From Kroppenstedtia sanguinis (GTDB lineage Bacteria > Bacillota > Bacilli > Thermoactinomycetales > DSM-45169), in the NCBI RefSeq assembly GCF_050433445.1, contig NZ_JBNPXF010000009.1, positions 1 through 64,000 on the forward strand: 64,000 nucleotides of DNA. Direction: 5' to 3'. Both the position numbers and the translations under genes were made by a program. Positions 17,469 through 26,596 of the stretch are shown piece by piece. Below the pieces are notes generated by a model. It saw nothing but the letters and a program-made list of their open reading frames with translations. It was not told where the DNA came from and did no database searches. Numbering within the stretch: position 1 is the stretch's first letter; the number at the start of each line of letters is the position of its first letter.

Positions 17469-17690
17469 ATGAAAGAACAAGTGCAGGAAGTTCTAGATAA
17501 ACTTCGCCCCTTCATCCAACGGGACGGCGGCGATGTGGAATTGGTGAACGTCGAAGAAGGAGTGGTCAAAGTTCGCCTCCTTGGAGCCTGTGGTAGCTGC
17601 CCCAGCTCCACCATCACTCTGAAGGCGGGAATTGAGCGGGCCTTGATGGAGGAAATCCCTGGGGTCTCTGAAGTAGAGCAAGTCCTGTAA
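17469..17690 (+). CDS. yutI: NifU-type Fe-S scaffold/carrier protein
   Basis: 73 residues corresponding to the NifU C-terminal domain (Nfu). The cluster-binding CxxC is in LGACGSCPSSTITLK near residue 41-44. It assembles or delivers Fe-S clusters; with yutM it makes two cluster carriers in this window. AAGGAG precedes the ATG. A MITE lies 40 bases upstream in its leader. Confidence 0.92.
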   Translation: MKEQVQEVLDKLRPFIQRDGGDVELVNVEEGVVKVRLLGACGSCPSSTITLKAGIERALMEEIPGVSEVEQVL

Positions 17691-17709
17691 AAACTCGAGA
17701 ATGGAACTC

Positions 17710-17743
17710 AACAACCGCTGGGATCGAGCCGGTGGTTGTTTTT
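17710..17743 (+). terminator. Terminator after yutI
   Basis: AACAACC / GGTTGTT stem followed by a T-rich tract (TTGTTTTTATC). Confidence 0.75.
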
Positions 17744-17777
17744 ATCAAAAATAAAGAACGTACATTCGGATCATAAC

Positions 17778-17809
17778 AAAAAAATACCCTGAACCGGATC
17801 GGTTCAGGG
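17778..17809 (-). terminator. Terminator of the opp operon
   Basis: CCCTGAACC / GGTTCAGGG hairpin, then a run of T on the minus strand, 9 bases past the oppF stop. Confidence 0.85.
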
Positions 17810-17817
17810 GAGATCAC

Positions 17818-18831
17818 TCAGTCTTCTTTTTTCGCTTGTTCTTTTTTGAGGGATTCCTCCTCATATAAATGACAAGCAACCCAGTGCATCGGACGGACTT
17901 CCTGCCATTTAGGAACGGCTTGGGCGCAAACATCCATCGCCTTTGGGCAACGGGTTCGGAAACGGCACCCGCTGGGGGGATCGATCGGACTGGGGACGTC
18001 CCCCTTCAAGATGATACGCTCTCGCTGTTTACCCACATCGGGATCAGCGATCGGGACCGCAGACAGCAACGCTTCCGTGTACGGATGCAGAGGCGTCTCA
18101 TACAGTTCGTGACTGTCAGCTAGCTCGACCAGATTCCCAAGGTACATCACTCCGACCCGGTCACTGATATATTTCACCATCGACAGATCATGAGCGATAA
18201 ACAGATAAGTTAATTCCTTTTCCCGTTGCAGTTTTTTCATCAGATTGACCACTTGAGCCTGAATGGACACATCCAGTGCAGAAATCGGCTCATCCGCGAT
18301 GATGAAATCAGGATCCACTGCAAGTGCGCGCGCAATCCCGATCCGTTGCCGCTGTCCGCCACTGAACTCATGGGGGAAGCGATCGGCGTGCTCTTCGTTG
18401 AGACCGACAGTCTTCAGGAGATCAACCACTTTTTGCCGCCGCTCTTCCCCTTGGGCCAATCCGTGGATATCCAATCCTTCGGCGATAATATCCCCCACCG
18501 TCATGCGAGGGTTCAGGGAAGCATAAGGATCTTGGAAGATCATCTGCATCTCTCGGTTGAATTCCTTCAGATTCTTGCCTTTGAGATCCTTGGTAGTATT
18601 CCCTTTAAACCGAATCTCCCCTTCGGTCGCTTCATACAGGCGAATGATCGTACGGCCGATGGTGGACTTGCCGCAGCCGGATTCCCCGACGAGACCCAAG
18701 GTCTCCCCTTTGTACACATCAAAGGTGACATCATCCACTGCCTGAACCACTTGATTGCGACCCATATTAAAGTGCTTCTTGACTTGCTTCACCTCGAGAA
18801 TTTTTTCCGCTTTGGACTCCGCTGTACTCAT
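17818..18831 (-). CDS. oppF: Oligopeptide ABC transporter ATPase OppF
   Basis: A 337-residue ATPase. Walker A GESGCGKST near residue 50, ABC signature FSGGQRQRIGIARAL near 155, Walker B PDFIIADEPISALD near 175, and the C-terminal oligopeptide-transporter extension with the cysteine set CRFRTRCPKAMDVC, which in relatives binds a [4Fe-4S] cluster. It powers peptide import together with OppD. It overlaps oppD by four bases (ATGA), indicating translational coupling. Confidence 0.93.
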   Translation of the reverse strand: MSTAESKAEKILEVKQVKKHFNMGRNQVVQAVDDVTFDVYKGETLGLVGESGCGKSTIGRTIIRLYEATEGEIRFKGNTTKDLKGKNLKEFNREMQMIFQDPYASLNPRMTVGDIIAEGLDIHGLAQGEERRQKVVDLLKTVGLNEEHADRFPHEFSGGQRQRIGIARALAVDPDFIIADEPISALDVSIQAQVVNLMKKLQREKELTYLFIAHDLSMVKYISDRVGVMYLGNLVELADSHELYETPLHPYTEALLSAVPIADPDVGKQRERIILKGDVPSPIDPPSGCRFRTRCPKAMDVCAQAVPKWQEVRPMHWVACHLYEEESLKKEQAKKED

Positions 18832-19862
18832 TTTGAACCCCCTCCTACGATTTCAACTGGCGATTCTACTGCAGGTGCCATGGGGTGATCCAACCAGCAG
18901 GCCACTTGATGAGTTCCATCCTCCTGGATGTGGGTGGTCTCAGGCATTTGCTGTTTGCAAATTTTCATCGCATGTTTACAGCGGCTCGCAAAGGGACAAC
19001 CTTTGGGCGGAGAAAGAAGATCTGGCGGCGTTCCGAAAATCGGGGTCAGCTGCTTTTCCCGGGAAAGATCCAGTCGCGGCATCGACCCCATCAGCCCCCA
19101 AGTGTAAGGATGACGCGGTCGATAGAAGATCTCATCCACCGTCCCGGTCTCCACCACTTTCCCTGCGTACATCACCACCACACGATCGGCGGTTTCCGCC
19201 ACCACACCCAAATCGTGAGTGATTAGAATGGTGGATGTTTCCAATTTTTCTTTCAAAGCATTCATCAAGTCCAGGATTTGGGCCTGAATCGTCACATCCA
19301 AAGCCGTTGTCGGCTCATCGGCAATCAGCAGTTTGGGAGCACAAGCCAACGCAATAGCGATCATGGCCCGTTGCCGCATCCCACCACTAAACTGGTGCGG
19401 ATATTGGTTAATCCGGTTTTCCGGGCTGGGAATCCCCACCAGCCGCAACATTTCCAGCGCCCGTTCCCTCGCTTGGGCTTTTCCTAAGTTTTGGTGCTTG
19501 ATCAAACCTTCCATGATTTGCTTACCCACAGTCATGGTCGGGTTGAGAGAAGTCATCGGATCCTGGAAAATCATCGCGATCTCTTTGCCTCGAATCGCCT
19601 CCATCTGCTTTTCCGACAACTTGGTCAAGTCCTGATCGTCAAACAGGACTTCACCGGATTTAATCCAGCCCGGGGGTTGCGGAATCAATCTCATAATACT
19701 TTGTGAGGTGACACTCTTTCCACAACCGGACTCTCCAACGATCGCCACGGTTTCCCCTTTTTTCACATCGAAGCTAACACCACGAACCGCCTGCACTTCA
19801 CCATTGTAGGTTTTAAAGGAAACATGCAAATCCCGTACTTCCAATAGATTTTTCTTTTCCAT
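18828..19862 (-). CDS. oppD: Oligopeptide ABC transporter ATPase OppD
   Basis: A 344-residue ATPase. Walker A GESGCGKSV near residue 41, signature FSGGMRQRAMIAIAL near 150, Walker B PKLLIADEPTTALD near 170 and the C-terminal extension with CPFASRCKHAMKIC. Lies between oppC (19 bases upstream) and oppF (4-base overlap). Cytoplasmic face of the importer. Confidence 0.93.
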   Translation of the reverse strand: MEKKNLLEVRDLHVSFKTYNGEVQAVRGVSFDVKKGETVAIVGESGCGKSVTSQSIMRLIPQPPGWIKSGEVLFDDQDLTKLSEKQMEAIRGKEIAMIFQDPMTSLNPTMTVGKQIMEGLIKHQNLGKAQARERALEMLRLVGIPSPENRINQYPHQFSGGMRQRAMIAIALACAPKLLIADEPTTALDVTIQAQILDLMNALKEKLETSTILITHDLGVVAETADRVVVMYAGKVVETGTVDEIFYRPRHPYTWGLMGSMPRLDLSREKQLTPIFGTPPDLLSPPKGCPFASRCKHAMKICKQQMPETTHIQEDGTHQVACWLDHPMAPAVESPVEIVGGGSK

Positions 19863-19881
19863 CTGATCCGTCCCTCCTTTC

Positions 19882-20808
19882 TTATTGTCGCAGTTTCGGA
19901 TCTAAAGCATCGCGCAGTCCGTCACCCACCAGGTTGAAAGCAAACATGATCAATGACAGGACAATAGCTGGATAAAACAACTGATAGGGATACAATTGCA
20001 ACTGTTTATATCCTTCTTCAATCAGCACACCGAGACTGGCTTCTGGCGGCCGGATCCCCAGCCCGATGAAGGCGAGGAACGCTTCAAAAAATATAGCTGT
20101 CGGAATGGAAAACATAACGGTAATGATAACAGGTCCCATTACATTGGGTAGCATATGCTTGACCAACATCCGAGGAGTGCTGGCCCCTAGGGTCCGTGCC
20201 GCCAATACATACTCCTGGGACTTCAGCTTCAGCATCTCACCCCGTACCACCCGGGCCATAGTGATCCAACCGGTAATCCCCATCGCCAAAGCGATGGCAA
20301 ATATCCCCGGATCCAACCACAACAACAGCAAAATAATGACAACCAGGTTGGGAATTCCATAGAGCACTTCGATGATGCGCTGCATCCAGTTATCCACCCG
20401 GCCGCCGTAATAGCCGGAGATACACCCGTAGGGAACCCCGATGAACAGGTCAAAAGCGGTCGCCAGAAAGGCGATTAGCAGGGAAATCTTCGCTCCATAC
20501 CAGATCCGTGTCCAAAGGTCCCGCCCCAGACTGTCCGTCCCGAGCCAGTGATCCCCAAAGGGTTCTTTGTTAATGACATTGTAGTCTTGTGCCCGAAAAG
20601 AGTATGGGTTCAATTCCGGTCCAATGATCGCCATGAGGGCAATGATCAGCAACAGGATGCCTCCGATCAGCGCCCCTTTGTTAGAGCGGAACCGACGCCA
20701 GACATCTCCCCAGAAAGTAAGTTTCTTATGAGCGATTTGCTCCTGTTCCTTCACATCTTGTTCTGCCGGTTCAAACAGGTCCGGTGTCAGATTTTTGGTC
20801 GTCTCCAT
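19882..20808 (-). CDS. oppC: Oligopeptide ABC transporter permease OppC
   Basis: A 308-residue permease with one N-terminal and five further membrane helices; the ABC-coupling EAA loop is in MVRAARTLGAS-type context (YVLAARTLGASTPRML near residue 205). ATG 20808 is chosen because GAAGGAG stands 8 bases before it; the in-frame GTG at 20817 abuts the ribosome site. Start lies just inside the translational neighbourhood of the oppB stop (20814). Confidence 0.91.
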   Translation of the reverse strand: METTKNLTPDLFEPAEQDVKEQEQIAHKKLTFWGDVWRRFRSNKGALIGGILLLIIALMAIIGPELNPYSFRAQDYNVINKEPFGDHWLGTDSLGRDLWTRIWYGAKISLLIAFLATAFDLFIGVPYGCISGYYGGRVDNWMQRIIEVLYGIPNLVVIILLLLWLDPGIFAIALAMGITGWITMARVVRGEMLKLKSQEYVLAARTLGASTPRMLVKHMLPNVMGPVIITVMFSIPTAIFFEAFLAFIGLGIRPPEASLGVLIEEGYKQLQLYPYQLFYPAIVLSLIMFAFNLVGDGLRDALDPKLRQ

Positions 20809-20813
20809 CCTGA

Positions 20814-21743
20814 TCACTCCTTCGCTCCCGAAATACGGATCCGAGGATCAATCACACCATACAGCACATCGATCAGGAAGATACTGACGATCAACAAGGC
20901 GCTGTAGAAGATAGTAACCCCCATGATTACCGTATAATCCTTTACCTGAATCGATTCCACGAACATCCAGCCCATCCCCGGTACGGCGAAGATTTGCTCT
21001 ACCACCAACGAACCGGTGATCAATCCGATCACCAAGGGGCCCATCACGGTCACCGCCGGAATCAACGCGTTGCGCAAAGCATGGCGTCCCAGGGAGGCGG
21101 TCCAGGTCAAGCCCTTGGCTTTGGCCGTCTTCATATAATCCTGCCCCAATACCTCCAGCATCTCGGTCCGAATATAGCGGGCAATCGTGGCAATCACCAG
21201 GAAGGAAAGGGAAAGCGTCGGCAAAATGGTATGTTCAAAGGAACCCCATAAACCCGTGGGTAAGATCCCCCATTTCACCCCCACATAATAGGAAAGGAGT
21301 GTGGCAATCACAAAGCTGGGTACGGAGTACCCGAGAACGGAAATCACATTGGCGGTGTTATCCACCCAAGTACCGCGGCGAAGGGCGGCGATGGAGCCCA
21401 ACAACACGCCGACCAGACTGCCGAAAACAATGGATTGAACTCCCAATTGAGCGGAAGCCGGGAACCCTTGCATCAAGAGATCTGTCACACTACGTCCATC
21501 ATATTTAAAGGAGTAACCCAGACTTCCTTGGGCAAGGTTACCCAGAAATTGAGCATATTGCACTGGCAGGGGTTGATCCAGCCCGTATTCCTGCAGGATC
21601 GCCTCCTGGAGTTCCTCCGGAATTTTCTCCACATTTTGCAAGGGAGACCCCGGCATGGAGTGCATGAGGAAAAAGGTAAAGGTGATAATAACCCAAAGCG
21701 TAATCAGCATATAGGCCAATCGTTGCAAAATATAACGCCCCAT
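20814..21743 (-). CDS. oppB: Oligopeptide ABC transporter permease OppB
   Basis: A 309-residue permease: N-terminal helix (YILQRLAYMLITLWVIITF) followed by a periplasmic segment and five helices; the coupling loop is YMKTAKAKGLTWTASLGRHA near residue 205. GGGGAGTG precedes ATG 21743. First gene after the binding proteins; a tight hairpin separates it from oppA1. Confidence 0.92.
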   Translation of the reverse strand: MGRYILQRLAYMLITLWVIITFTFFLMHSMPGSPLQNVEKIPEELQEAILQEYGLDQPLPVQYAQFLGNLAQGSLGYSFKYDGRSVTDLLMQGFPASAQLGVQSIVFGSLVGVLLGSIAALRRGTWVDNTANVISVLGYSVPSFVIATLLSYYVGVKWGILPTGLWGSFEHTILPTLSLSFLVIATIARYIRTEMLEVLGQDYMKTAKAKGLTWTASLGRHALRNALIPAVTVMGPLVIGLITGSLVVEQIFAVPGMGWMFVESIQVKDYTVIMGVTIFYSALLIVSIFLIDVLYGVIDPRIRISGAKE

Positions 21744-21803
21744 TGTTCCACTCCCCTTTCTCAAAAAACTTAAAATCAACCAAAATTGTTTGGATTAGCG
21801 CAC

Positions 21804-21836
21804 AGAAGGTATATGCCAGGCTGGCATATACCTTCT
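21804..21836 (-). promoter_or_regulatory. Tight intercistronic hairpin between oppA1 and oppB
   Basis: Perfect 16-bp arms AGAAGGTATATGCCAG around a single base, without a T tract. It is likely an mRNA stabiliser or partial terminator that keeps the abundant binding protein above the permease genes. Role is inferred. Confidence 0.65.
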
Positions 21837-21872
21837 CGCGCTATCTATGGGATCTGCCAGTGTCGATCCGTT

Positions 21873-23489
21873 TTATTTACCTTCGACATGAGCCCACTTA
21901 TAGGAGAAGTCAGCACCGAAAGGATGTGCATACATGTCTTTTATAGTCGGACGTTTCAGATACAGCTGGGAGCGGTAGAAAAGAGGAGCGATCGCCCCTT
22001 CATCGATCAGGAGCTCTTCAGCTTTGACCAAATCTTGGATCCGTTTGTTGAAGTCCGGGTTAGTCTGAGATTTCTCGATCAGTTTGTCGTATTCTTTGTT
22101 GCTCCAATCACCACGATTGAAGGAACCACCAGTGATCCACAGGTCCAGGAAGGTCATCGGATCGTTGTAGTCGGCACCCCAACCGGCATAACTCAGCTGG
22201 AAGTCCCCATCGCTTTCCAATTTCAACTTCTGGTCAAAGGACAAGGGACGCAGATCCACATCGATCCCCAGCGTCTTGTTCAGCTGTTCTTTGATAAACT
22301 CCTGATCTTTCTTAGCATTGCTGGTGTCATAACCGAGGAGTTCGATCTTCGGGATCTCCTTGATACCGGCTTCTTTCATGCCTTCTTTCAAGAGTTTTTT
22401 TGCTTCCTTGGTGTCGTACTTGACATACTCTTTCCCGGCAATATCGCGGAAAGATTTACCTTCGGGACCTTGCACCACCGGGGGAACCAAAGCACCGGCG
22501 GGTTTAGAACCGTTCTTGTTGATTTTTTCTGTTAGAGTTTTACGGTCGATCGCCGTTGAGATGGCTTTCCGGATTTTGTCATTTTTTAAAAATTTGTCAT
22601 TGGTGTTGAATTGCAGATAGAATGTGCTAGCTTCCTGGTGTTGGAACACATCCGGCTTACCCTCGTACTTATCTGTAAAATCTTCACCCAAAGCACTGAA
22701 ATCAACTTTATTGGTGGAATACAAGTTCATCTTTTGGTTCATGTCTTTCACGATGCTGACATTGATCTCATCCAGCTTGACGACATCTTTTTCCCAATAG
22801 TTGTCGTTCTTTTTGTACTGGAAGTCTTTATTGTGGTTCCACTTGGACAGGACGAAGGGACCGTTGTAGATCATCTTGTCCGGCTCGGTGGCGTATTGTT
22901 CGCCATGCTTTTCCACAACGTCCTTACGGAGCGGGTTGAAAGTGGAGAAAGCCGTCAGACCGAGGAAGTAGGGAACCGGTTGCTCCAGTTTCACTTCCAG
23001 GGTTTTATCATCGAGAGCCTTCACACCCACATCTTCAGCTTTACCTTTTTTGGTGTTGAATTTCTCGGCCCCTTTGACAGGGTACAACATATAGGCATAT
23101 TCGGATTTGGTTTTCGGGTCGAGAGCCCGCTTCCAGGAGTATTCAAAGTCCTGAGCCTTCACCGGTTTACCGTCACTCCACTTGGCATCCCGGAGTTTAA
23201 AGGTGTAGGACAATTTGTCTTTGCTGATGTCCACACTCTTCGCCATACCCTCGACGGGTTCATTGTTCTTGTCGAGACGGTACAAGCCTTCCATGACGTT
23301 GTTTAGAACGATAAAAGAGACTTGGTCAGTCGTCGTGGAGCTGTCCAGCCCTGGCGGTTCCTGAGCTTCGGTCAGGTTGAGCACTTGTTTCCCGCCGTCT
23401 CCCTGGCTTTGATCCACTCCACCGCAAGCGGTCAGAGCCAAACTGGCGACCAGCAACAGAGCCAGCCCTACATGCAACTTTTTGCCCAT
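21873..23489 (-). CDS. oppA: Oligopeptide-binding lipoprotein (OppA), copy 1
   Basis: A 538-residue lipoprotein: signal with lipobox LALTAC (Cys near residue 21), then the SBP_bac_5 fold with EPPGLDSSTTTDQVSF, FKLRDAKWSDGKPVKAQDF and YAGWGADYNDPMTFLDLW. It captures peptides outside the membrane for OppBCDF. GGGGGGAAA precedes the ATG. It is about half identical by eye to the neighbouring oppA2. The promoter is probably near 23750, leaving a leader of about 250 bases in which I see no known riboswitch. Confidence 0.92.
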   Translation of the reverse strand: MGKKLHVGLALLLVASLALTACGGVDQSQGDGGKQVLNLTEAQEPPGLDSSTTTDQVSFIVLNNVMEGLYRLDKNNEPVEGMAKSVDISKDKLSYTFKLRDAKWSDGKPVKAQDFEYSWKRALDPKTKSEYAYMLYPVKGAEKFNTKKGKAEDVGVKALDDKTLEVKLEQPVPYFLGLTAFSTFNPLRKDVVEKHGEQYATEPDKMIYNGPFVLSKWNHNKDFQYKKNDNYWEKDVVKLDEINVSIVKDMNQKMNLYSTNKVDFSALGEDFTDKYEGKPDVFQHQEASTFYLQFNTNDKFLKNDKIRKAISTAIDRKTLTEKINKNGSKPAGALVPPVVQGPEGKSFRDIAGKEYVKYDTKEAKKLLKEGMKEAGIKEIPKIELLGYDTSNAKKDQEFIKEQLNKTLGIDVDLRPLSFDQKLKLESDGDFQLSYAGWGADYNDPMTFLDLWITGGSFNRGDWSNKEYDKLIEKSQTNPDFNKRIQDLVKAEELLIDEGAIAPLFYRSQLYLKRPTIKDMYAHPFGADFSYKWAHVEGK

Positions 23490-23739
23490 GTTATCAGATT
23501 TCCCCCCTTGAAAATATGAAAAAAATTCTATTGTTATGGTCCGATGGGGACCGATAACACGAATGGACTACGGAATTATCGGCCATTTTCGTCTGTTTTG
23601 TCCATGACTGGCAGACAAGTGTATCCGATTTTTTGTATAACGCCCCAAGTTCTTGAGATGATTTGGAAAACGTTATCCAAGATTTTTTATGAAATTTTAG
23701 TAGGAATGAAAGTAACTTTCCCACAATTGTGTTTAATGT

Positions 23740-23775
23740 AATTAAACTAGTATTATCATACCAGATAAATGAACA
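23740..23775 (-). promoter_or_regulatory. Probable extended -10 promoter for oppA1
   Basis: On the minus strand TGGTATGATAAT, an extended -10 form, with no clear -35. It suggests oppA1 can be transcribed separately from oppA2. The remaining gap 23490-23917 holds only the leader and a hairpin. Confidence 0.45.
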
Positions 23776-23843
23776 AGTGAACAGGATATCAAACAAGAAA
23801 TTGTTGGGTAAAACTAGGAGGCAAAGGTGTCGGCGGGGAGGAG

Positions 23844-23872
23844 GGGTATCTGTCTATGGTGGACAGATACCC
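23844..23872 (-). promoter_or_regulatory. Hairpin downstream of oppA2
   Basis: GGGTATCTGTC / GACAGATACCC stem with a short loop, 45 bases after oppA2, again without a good T tract on the minus strand; it resembles in position the hairpin after oppA1. Confidence 0.6.
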
Positions 23873-23917
23873 TCATATTTTCCGCCGAACTCACTGCAAA
23901 CCCTTGAATCCAAAGGA

Positions 23918-25555
23918 TTACTTCTTCTTTTCTTTTCCGTCCATGTAAGCCCACTTCAGACTGATACTGGTGCCGATCGGATGGCGAACAATATTTTTCA
24001 CGTACTGTTTTTGCAGATAGATCTCTCCGCCAAAGTACATTGGAGCAATCGGTGCGGACTGATCCAGAATCTTTTCCGCTTGGATCAAATCTTTGGCCCG
24101 TTTCTTGTTATCGGGATTACCAGCCGACTTTTTGATCAGCTGATCATAGGTCTTGTGACTCCACTTTCCACGGTTGAAGGGACCATCGGTAAGGAACATA
24201 TCCAAATAGGACATCGGATCATTATAATCCGCGGACCAACCGGCAAAGGTGATTTCAAAATTCCCTTTGGACTCTTCATCCAGTTTTTGTTTCAACGGTC
24301 GGGGATCTAGGCGAACATCCAACCCCAGGTTGTTTCTCAATTCTTCCTGCATCACTTCCGCAGCTCTTTTGCGTTTGTCATCATAGATCAGCATGGTCAG
24401 TTTCGGTTTCTCGGTAATGCCCAGCTCTTCCATTCCCAATTTGAGAAGGCGTTGGGCTTCCGGAGGGTTGAACTGGTGTCCGTCTCCCGCCTCTTTACGG
24501 AAGTTTTTGTTATCACTGTTGATGATCGTCGGCGAAACAAAACCATAGGCAGGCTCGGATCCATCCTTCAAAACCTTGACCAGCGACTCTCGGTCAATCG
24601 CATAACTAATCGCTTTTCGGATATTCGCATTGGACAGAAACTCATTATTCGTATTGAATTGCAGATACTGAACCGTGGATTGGGTCACCGGCATATATTC
24701 AGGACTTTTTTTGAAAGCCTCTGACAGTTCGGAGTCCAGGTGGGTGATGTCGGTCTGATCCGAAGTATAAAGATTGACTCCTGTTGCTGTATCTTTGACA
24801 ATAAATTGATTGACCGTCTCCAAACGGACCGAGTTCCGATCCCAGTAGGTATCACTCTTCTGTAGCTGAATCTTCTGTTCATGCTGCCATTCCTTCAGTT
24901 GGAAAGGGCCGTTGTAAACCATATTTTCCGGCTCGGTGGCGTATTTTGTACCGAACTTTTCCACAATATCCTTGCGTTGCGGCAAATAGGTGGCAAAGGT
25001 GGTCAAACCGAGAAAATAGGGAATTGGGTATTCTAGCTCCACTTGCAGAGTGTGCTCATCCACTGATTTGATTCCTACTTCGTCAATGGAAACTTGTCCA
25101 GAGTTGTAGGCCTCTGCATTTTTGATCGGATACAGGATATAAGCGTATTCCCCTTTGGTTTTCGGATCGAGGGCCCGTTTCCAAGCGTATTCGAAATCCT
25201 GGGCTTTCACTGGTTCATCGTCACTCCATTTGGAATCCCGCAGGCGAAAAGTATACGTCTTTTTATCCTCGGAAATCTCCACTCCGGAGGCGATCCCCGG
25301 TTCCGGACGATTATCCTTGTCCAGTCGATATAACCCTTCCATCACATTGTTCAACACATCAAAGGAAATGACATCCGTCGTCACTGCACTATCTAACCCT
25401 GGCGGCTCCGCCTCCAGAGTCATATCCAAAACCTGTTCCTTGTCCCCCGCCTTTTCTCCCGTCCCCATGGCACCTCCGGTCAGTCCACAGCCTGTTAACA
25501 GAAGAGAGCTGGACATAACCACTGCCAACAGAGGGAAAAACCATCTCCTCCTCAA
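23918..25555 (-). CDS. Oligopeptide-binding lipoprotein (OppA), copy 2
   Basis: A 545-residue lipoprotein from a TTG start at 25555, chosen because GGGAGG stands seven bases before it and the signal peptide (RRRWFFPLLAVVMSSSLLL) follows at once; ATG codons further upstream lack ribosome sites. Lipobox LLLTGC. SBP_bac_5 fold with EPPGLDSAVTTDVISFDVLN and FAGWSADYNDPMSYLDMF. Divergence from copy 1 in the ligand-facing region suggests different peptide preference, sharing one permease. Tail is basic (GKEKKK). Confidence 0.88.
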   Translation of the reverse strand: MRRRWFFPLLAVVMSSSLLLTGCGLTGGAMGTGEKAGDKEQVLDMTLEAEPPGLDSAVTTDVISFDVLNNVMEGLYRLDKDNRPEPGIASGVEISEDKKTYTFRLRDSKWSDDEPVKAQDFEYAWKRALDPKTKGEYAYILYPIKNAEAYNSGQVSIDEVGIKSVDEHTLQVELEYPIPYFLGLTTFATYLPQRKDIVEKFGTKYATEPENMVYNGPFQLKEWQHEQKIQLQKSDTYWDRNSVRLETVNQFIVKDTATGVNLYTSDQTDITHLDSELSEAFKKSPEYMPVTQSTVQYLQFNTNNEFLSNANIRKAISYAIDRESLVKVLKDGSEPAYGFVSPTIINSDNKNFRKEAGDGHQFNPPEAQRLLKLGMEELGITEKPKLTMLIYDDKRKRAAEVMQEELRNNLGLDVRLDPRPLKQKLDEESKGNFEITFAGWSADYNDPMSYLDMFLTDGPFNRGKWSHKTYDQLIKKSAGNPDNKKRAKDLIQAEKILDQSAPIAPMYFGGEIYLQKQYVKNIVRHPIGTSISLKWAYMDGKEKKK

Positions 25556-25723
25556 TATTCTTCCTCCCTTGGATTTTATTGTCGCCCAATAAAGCAGGGA
25601 TATGATTACAGCGGGCATACTTGACCCGTTCATTATAAAGCAATTCACAGGGACAGAAAAGGGTTGTTGAAAAATAGGAATATTTCCGTATTCAATCATC
25701 AGGAACTTCGGAAGACATCAAAC

Positions 25724-25749
25724 AAAGGAAGTACTTCCTTTGCTATAAT
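25724..25749 (+). promoter_or_regulatory. Promoter with 18-bp palindromic operator candidate
   Basis: Perfect palindrome AAAGGAAGTACTTCCTTT (25724-25741) immediately before a TATAAT -10 at 25744-25749, upstream of the DUF3899-type gene. The position in the spacer suggests repressor binding. No regulator is encoded beside it. Confidence 0.55.
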
Positions 25750-25792
25750 AGATAGAACGAAAGCCCTTCACTACTCAAGGAGGAACCCCAAA

Positions 25793-26161
25793 ATGATCCG
25801 AAGCCGTATATTTTGGACGGTCATTCTCGCTTTCATCAGTGTGACCATCTCCTACGCCGCCGGGGGCCATCTGACCGGAATGATCAATATCCTGTTCATG
25901 ACCGGGCTGGTGCTGTTGATGCTGGCCGGGGGATATTATGTATGGAACGGCGGGTTTTTCAATCTGGTTTCAAAAGGATTTAAAATACTGATGCCTAATC
26001 GTTATCGAAAGGATTTCGGCTTTGAAGAGCCCCTCGATGGTTCTGGTAGCGAGGCAGAACAGGAAAAACGTGCCCGCATCTATAGCTGGATCGCCACGGT
26101 CGCTTTTGGGGTGGGGTTGATTGACACATCCCTTTCCTTTCTGCTGATTCCCTTGATTTAA
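25793..26161 (+). CDS. Small membrane protein, DUF3899-like
   Basis: 122 residues with two N-terminal membrane helices (FWTVILAFISVTISYAA; LFMTGLVLLMLAGGYYVW), a soluble charged loop, and a C-terminal helix. The pattern YYVWNGGFF followed by KGFK resembles DUF3899 proteins, of unknown function. AAGGAGG precedes the ATG. Monocistronic, with its own promoter and terminator. Family call is tentative. Confidence 0.65.
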   Translation: MIRSRIFWTVILAFISVTISYAAGGHLTGMINILFMTGLVLLMLAGGYYVWNGGFFNLVSKGFKILMPNRYRKDFGFEEPLDGSGSEAEQEKRARIYSWIATVAFGVGLIDTSLSFLLIPLI

Positions 26162-26172
26162 ACAACACAACC

Positions 26173-26203
26173 AAAACCCCCGTCCCATTTGGGTACGGGG
26201 GTT
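26173..26203 (+). terminator. Bidirectional terminator
   Basis: AAACCCCCGT / ACGGGGGTTT hairpin between the convergent DUF3899-type and pqqD-like genes; flanked by A and T tracts. Confidence 0.85.
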
Positions 26204-26208
26204 TGCTG

Positions 26209-26583
26209 TCAGGACTCTGTTTTCATCCAGACCCAACCGTTGGCTTCTGCAATTTGAAGATACTTCACCAGCCGGGGCAGAACCGGCTCAGCCTCTTCCC
26301 CGAAGGTATCCGTCAACCCTTGGGCAATCTCTTCTACAGTCTGATCTCCGTCACATCGGGACAGAACAAAACTACCCAACGGATCTAGCTTCACCTTGAT
26401 CGTCTGCGGTTGTTTCAACCAACGCACAGATAGACGTTCCAACCAGCTATCCCGGGGAATGAGCAGACGGCAGCGAAAAACTCCGGCCTCTGAGTCGCTC
26501 TTCAAAGGTTCAAGAGTATAACGGTCCTTTAACAACGGCTTCATTTTCAACAGATTACTCCGCTTTTTCTTCTTCAAAAACAT
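26209..26583 (-). CDS. PqqD-like protein
   Basis: A 124-residue protein whose second half reads LDPLGSFVLSRCDGDQTVEEIAQGL, the PqqD-type peptide-chaperone fold that in known systems binds a RiPP precursor for a radical-SAM enzyme. No radical-SAM or precursor gene is near; instead it follows an OPT oligopeptide transporter by 13 bases on the same strand. A basic N terminus (LKKKKRSNLLKMK) precedes the domain. Role here is unknown; a peptide-handling link to the transporter is inference. Confidence 0.7.
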   Translation of the reverse strand: MFLKKKKRSNLLKMKPLLKDRYTLEPLKSDSEAGVFRCRLLIPRDSWLERLSVRWLKQPQTIKVKLDPLGSFVLSRCDGDQTVEEIAQGLTDTFGEEAEPVLPRLVKYLQIAEANGWVWMKTES

Positions 26584-26596
26584 GGGATCCTTCCAT

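Noticed and set aside
22611..23306. A 231-residue plus-strand frame
   Set aside because: It is the antisense shadow of oppA1, rich in F, V and L as expected from reversed lysine and acidic codons.
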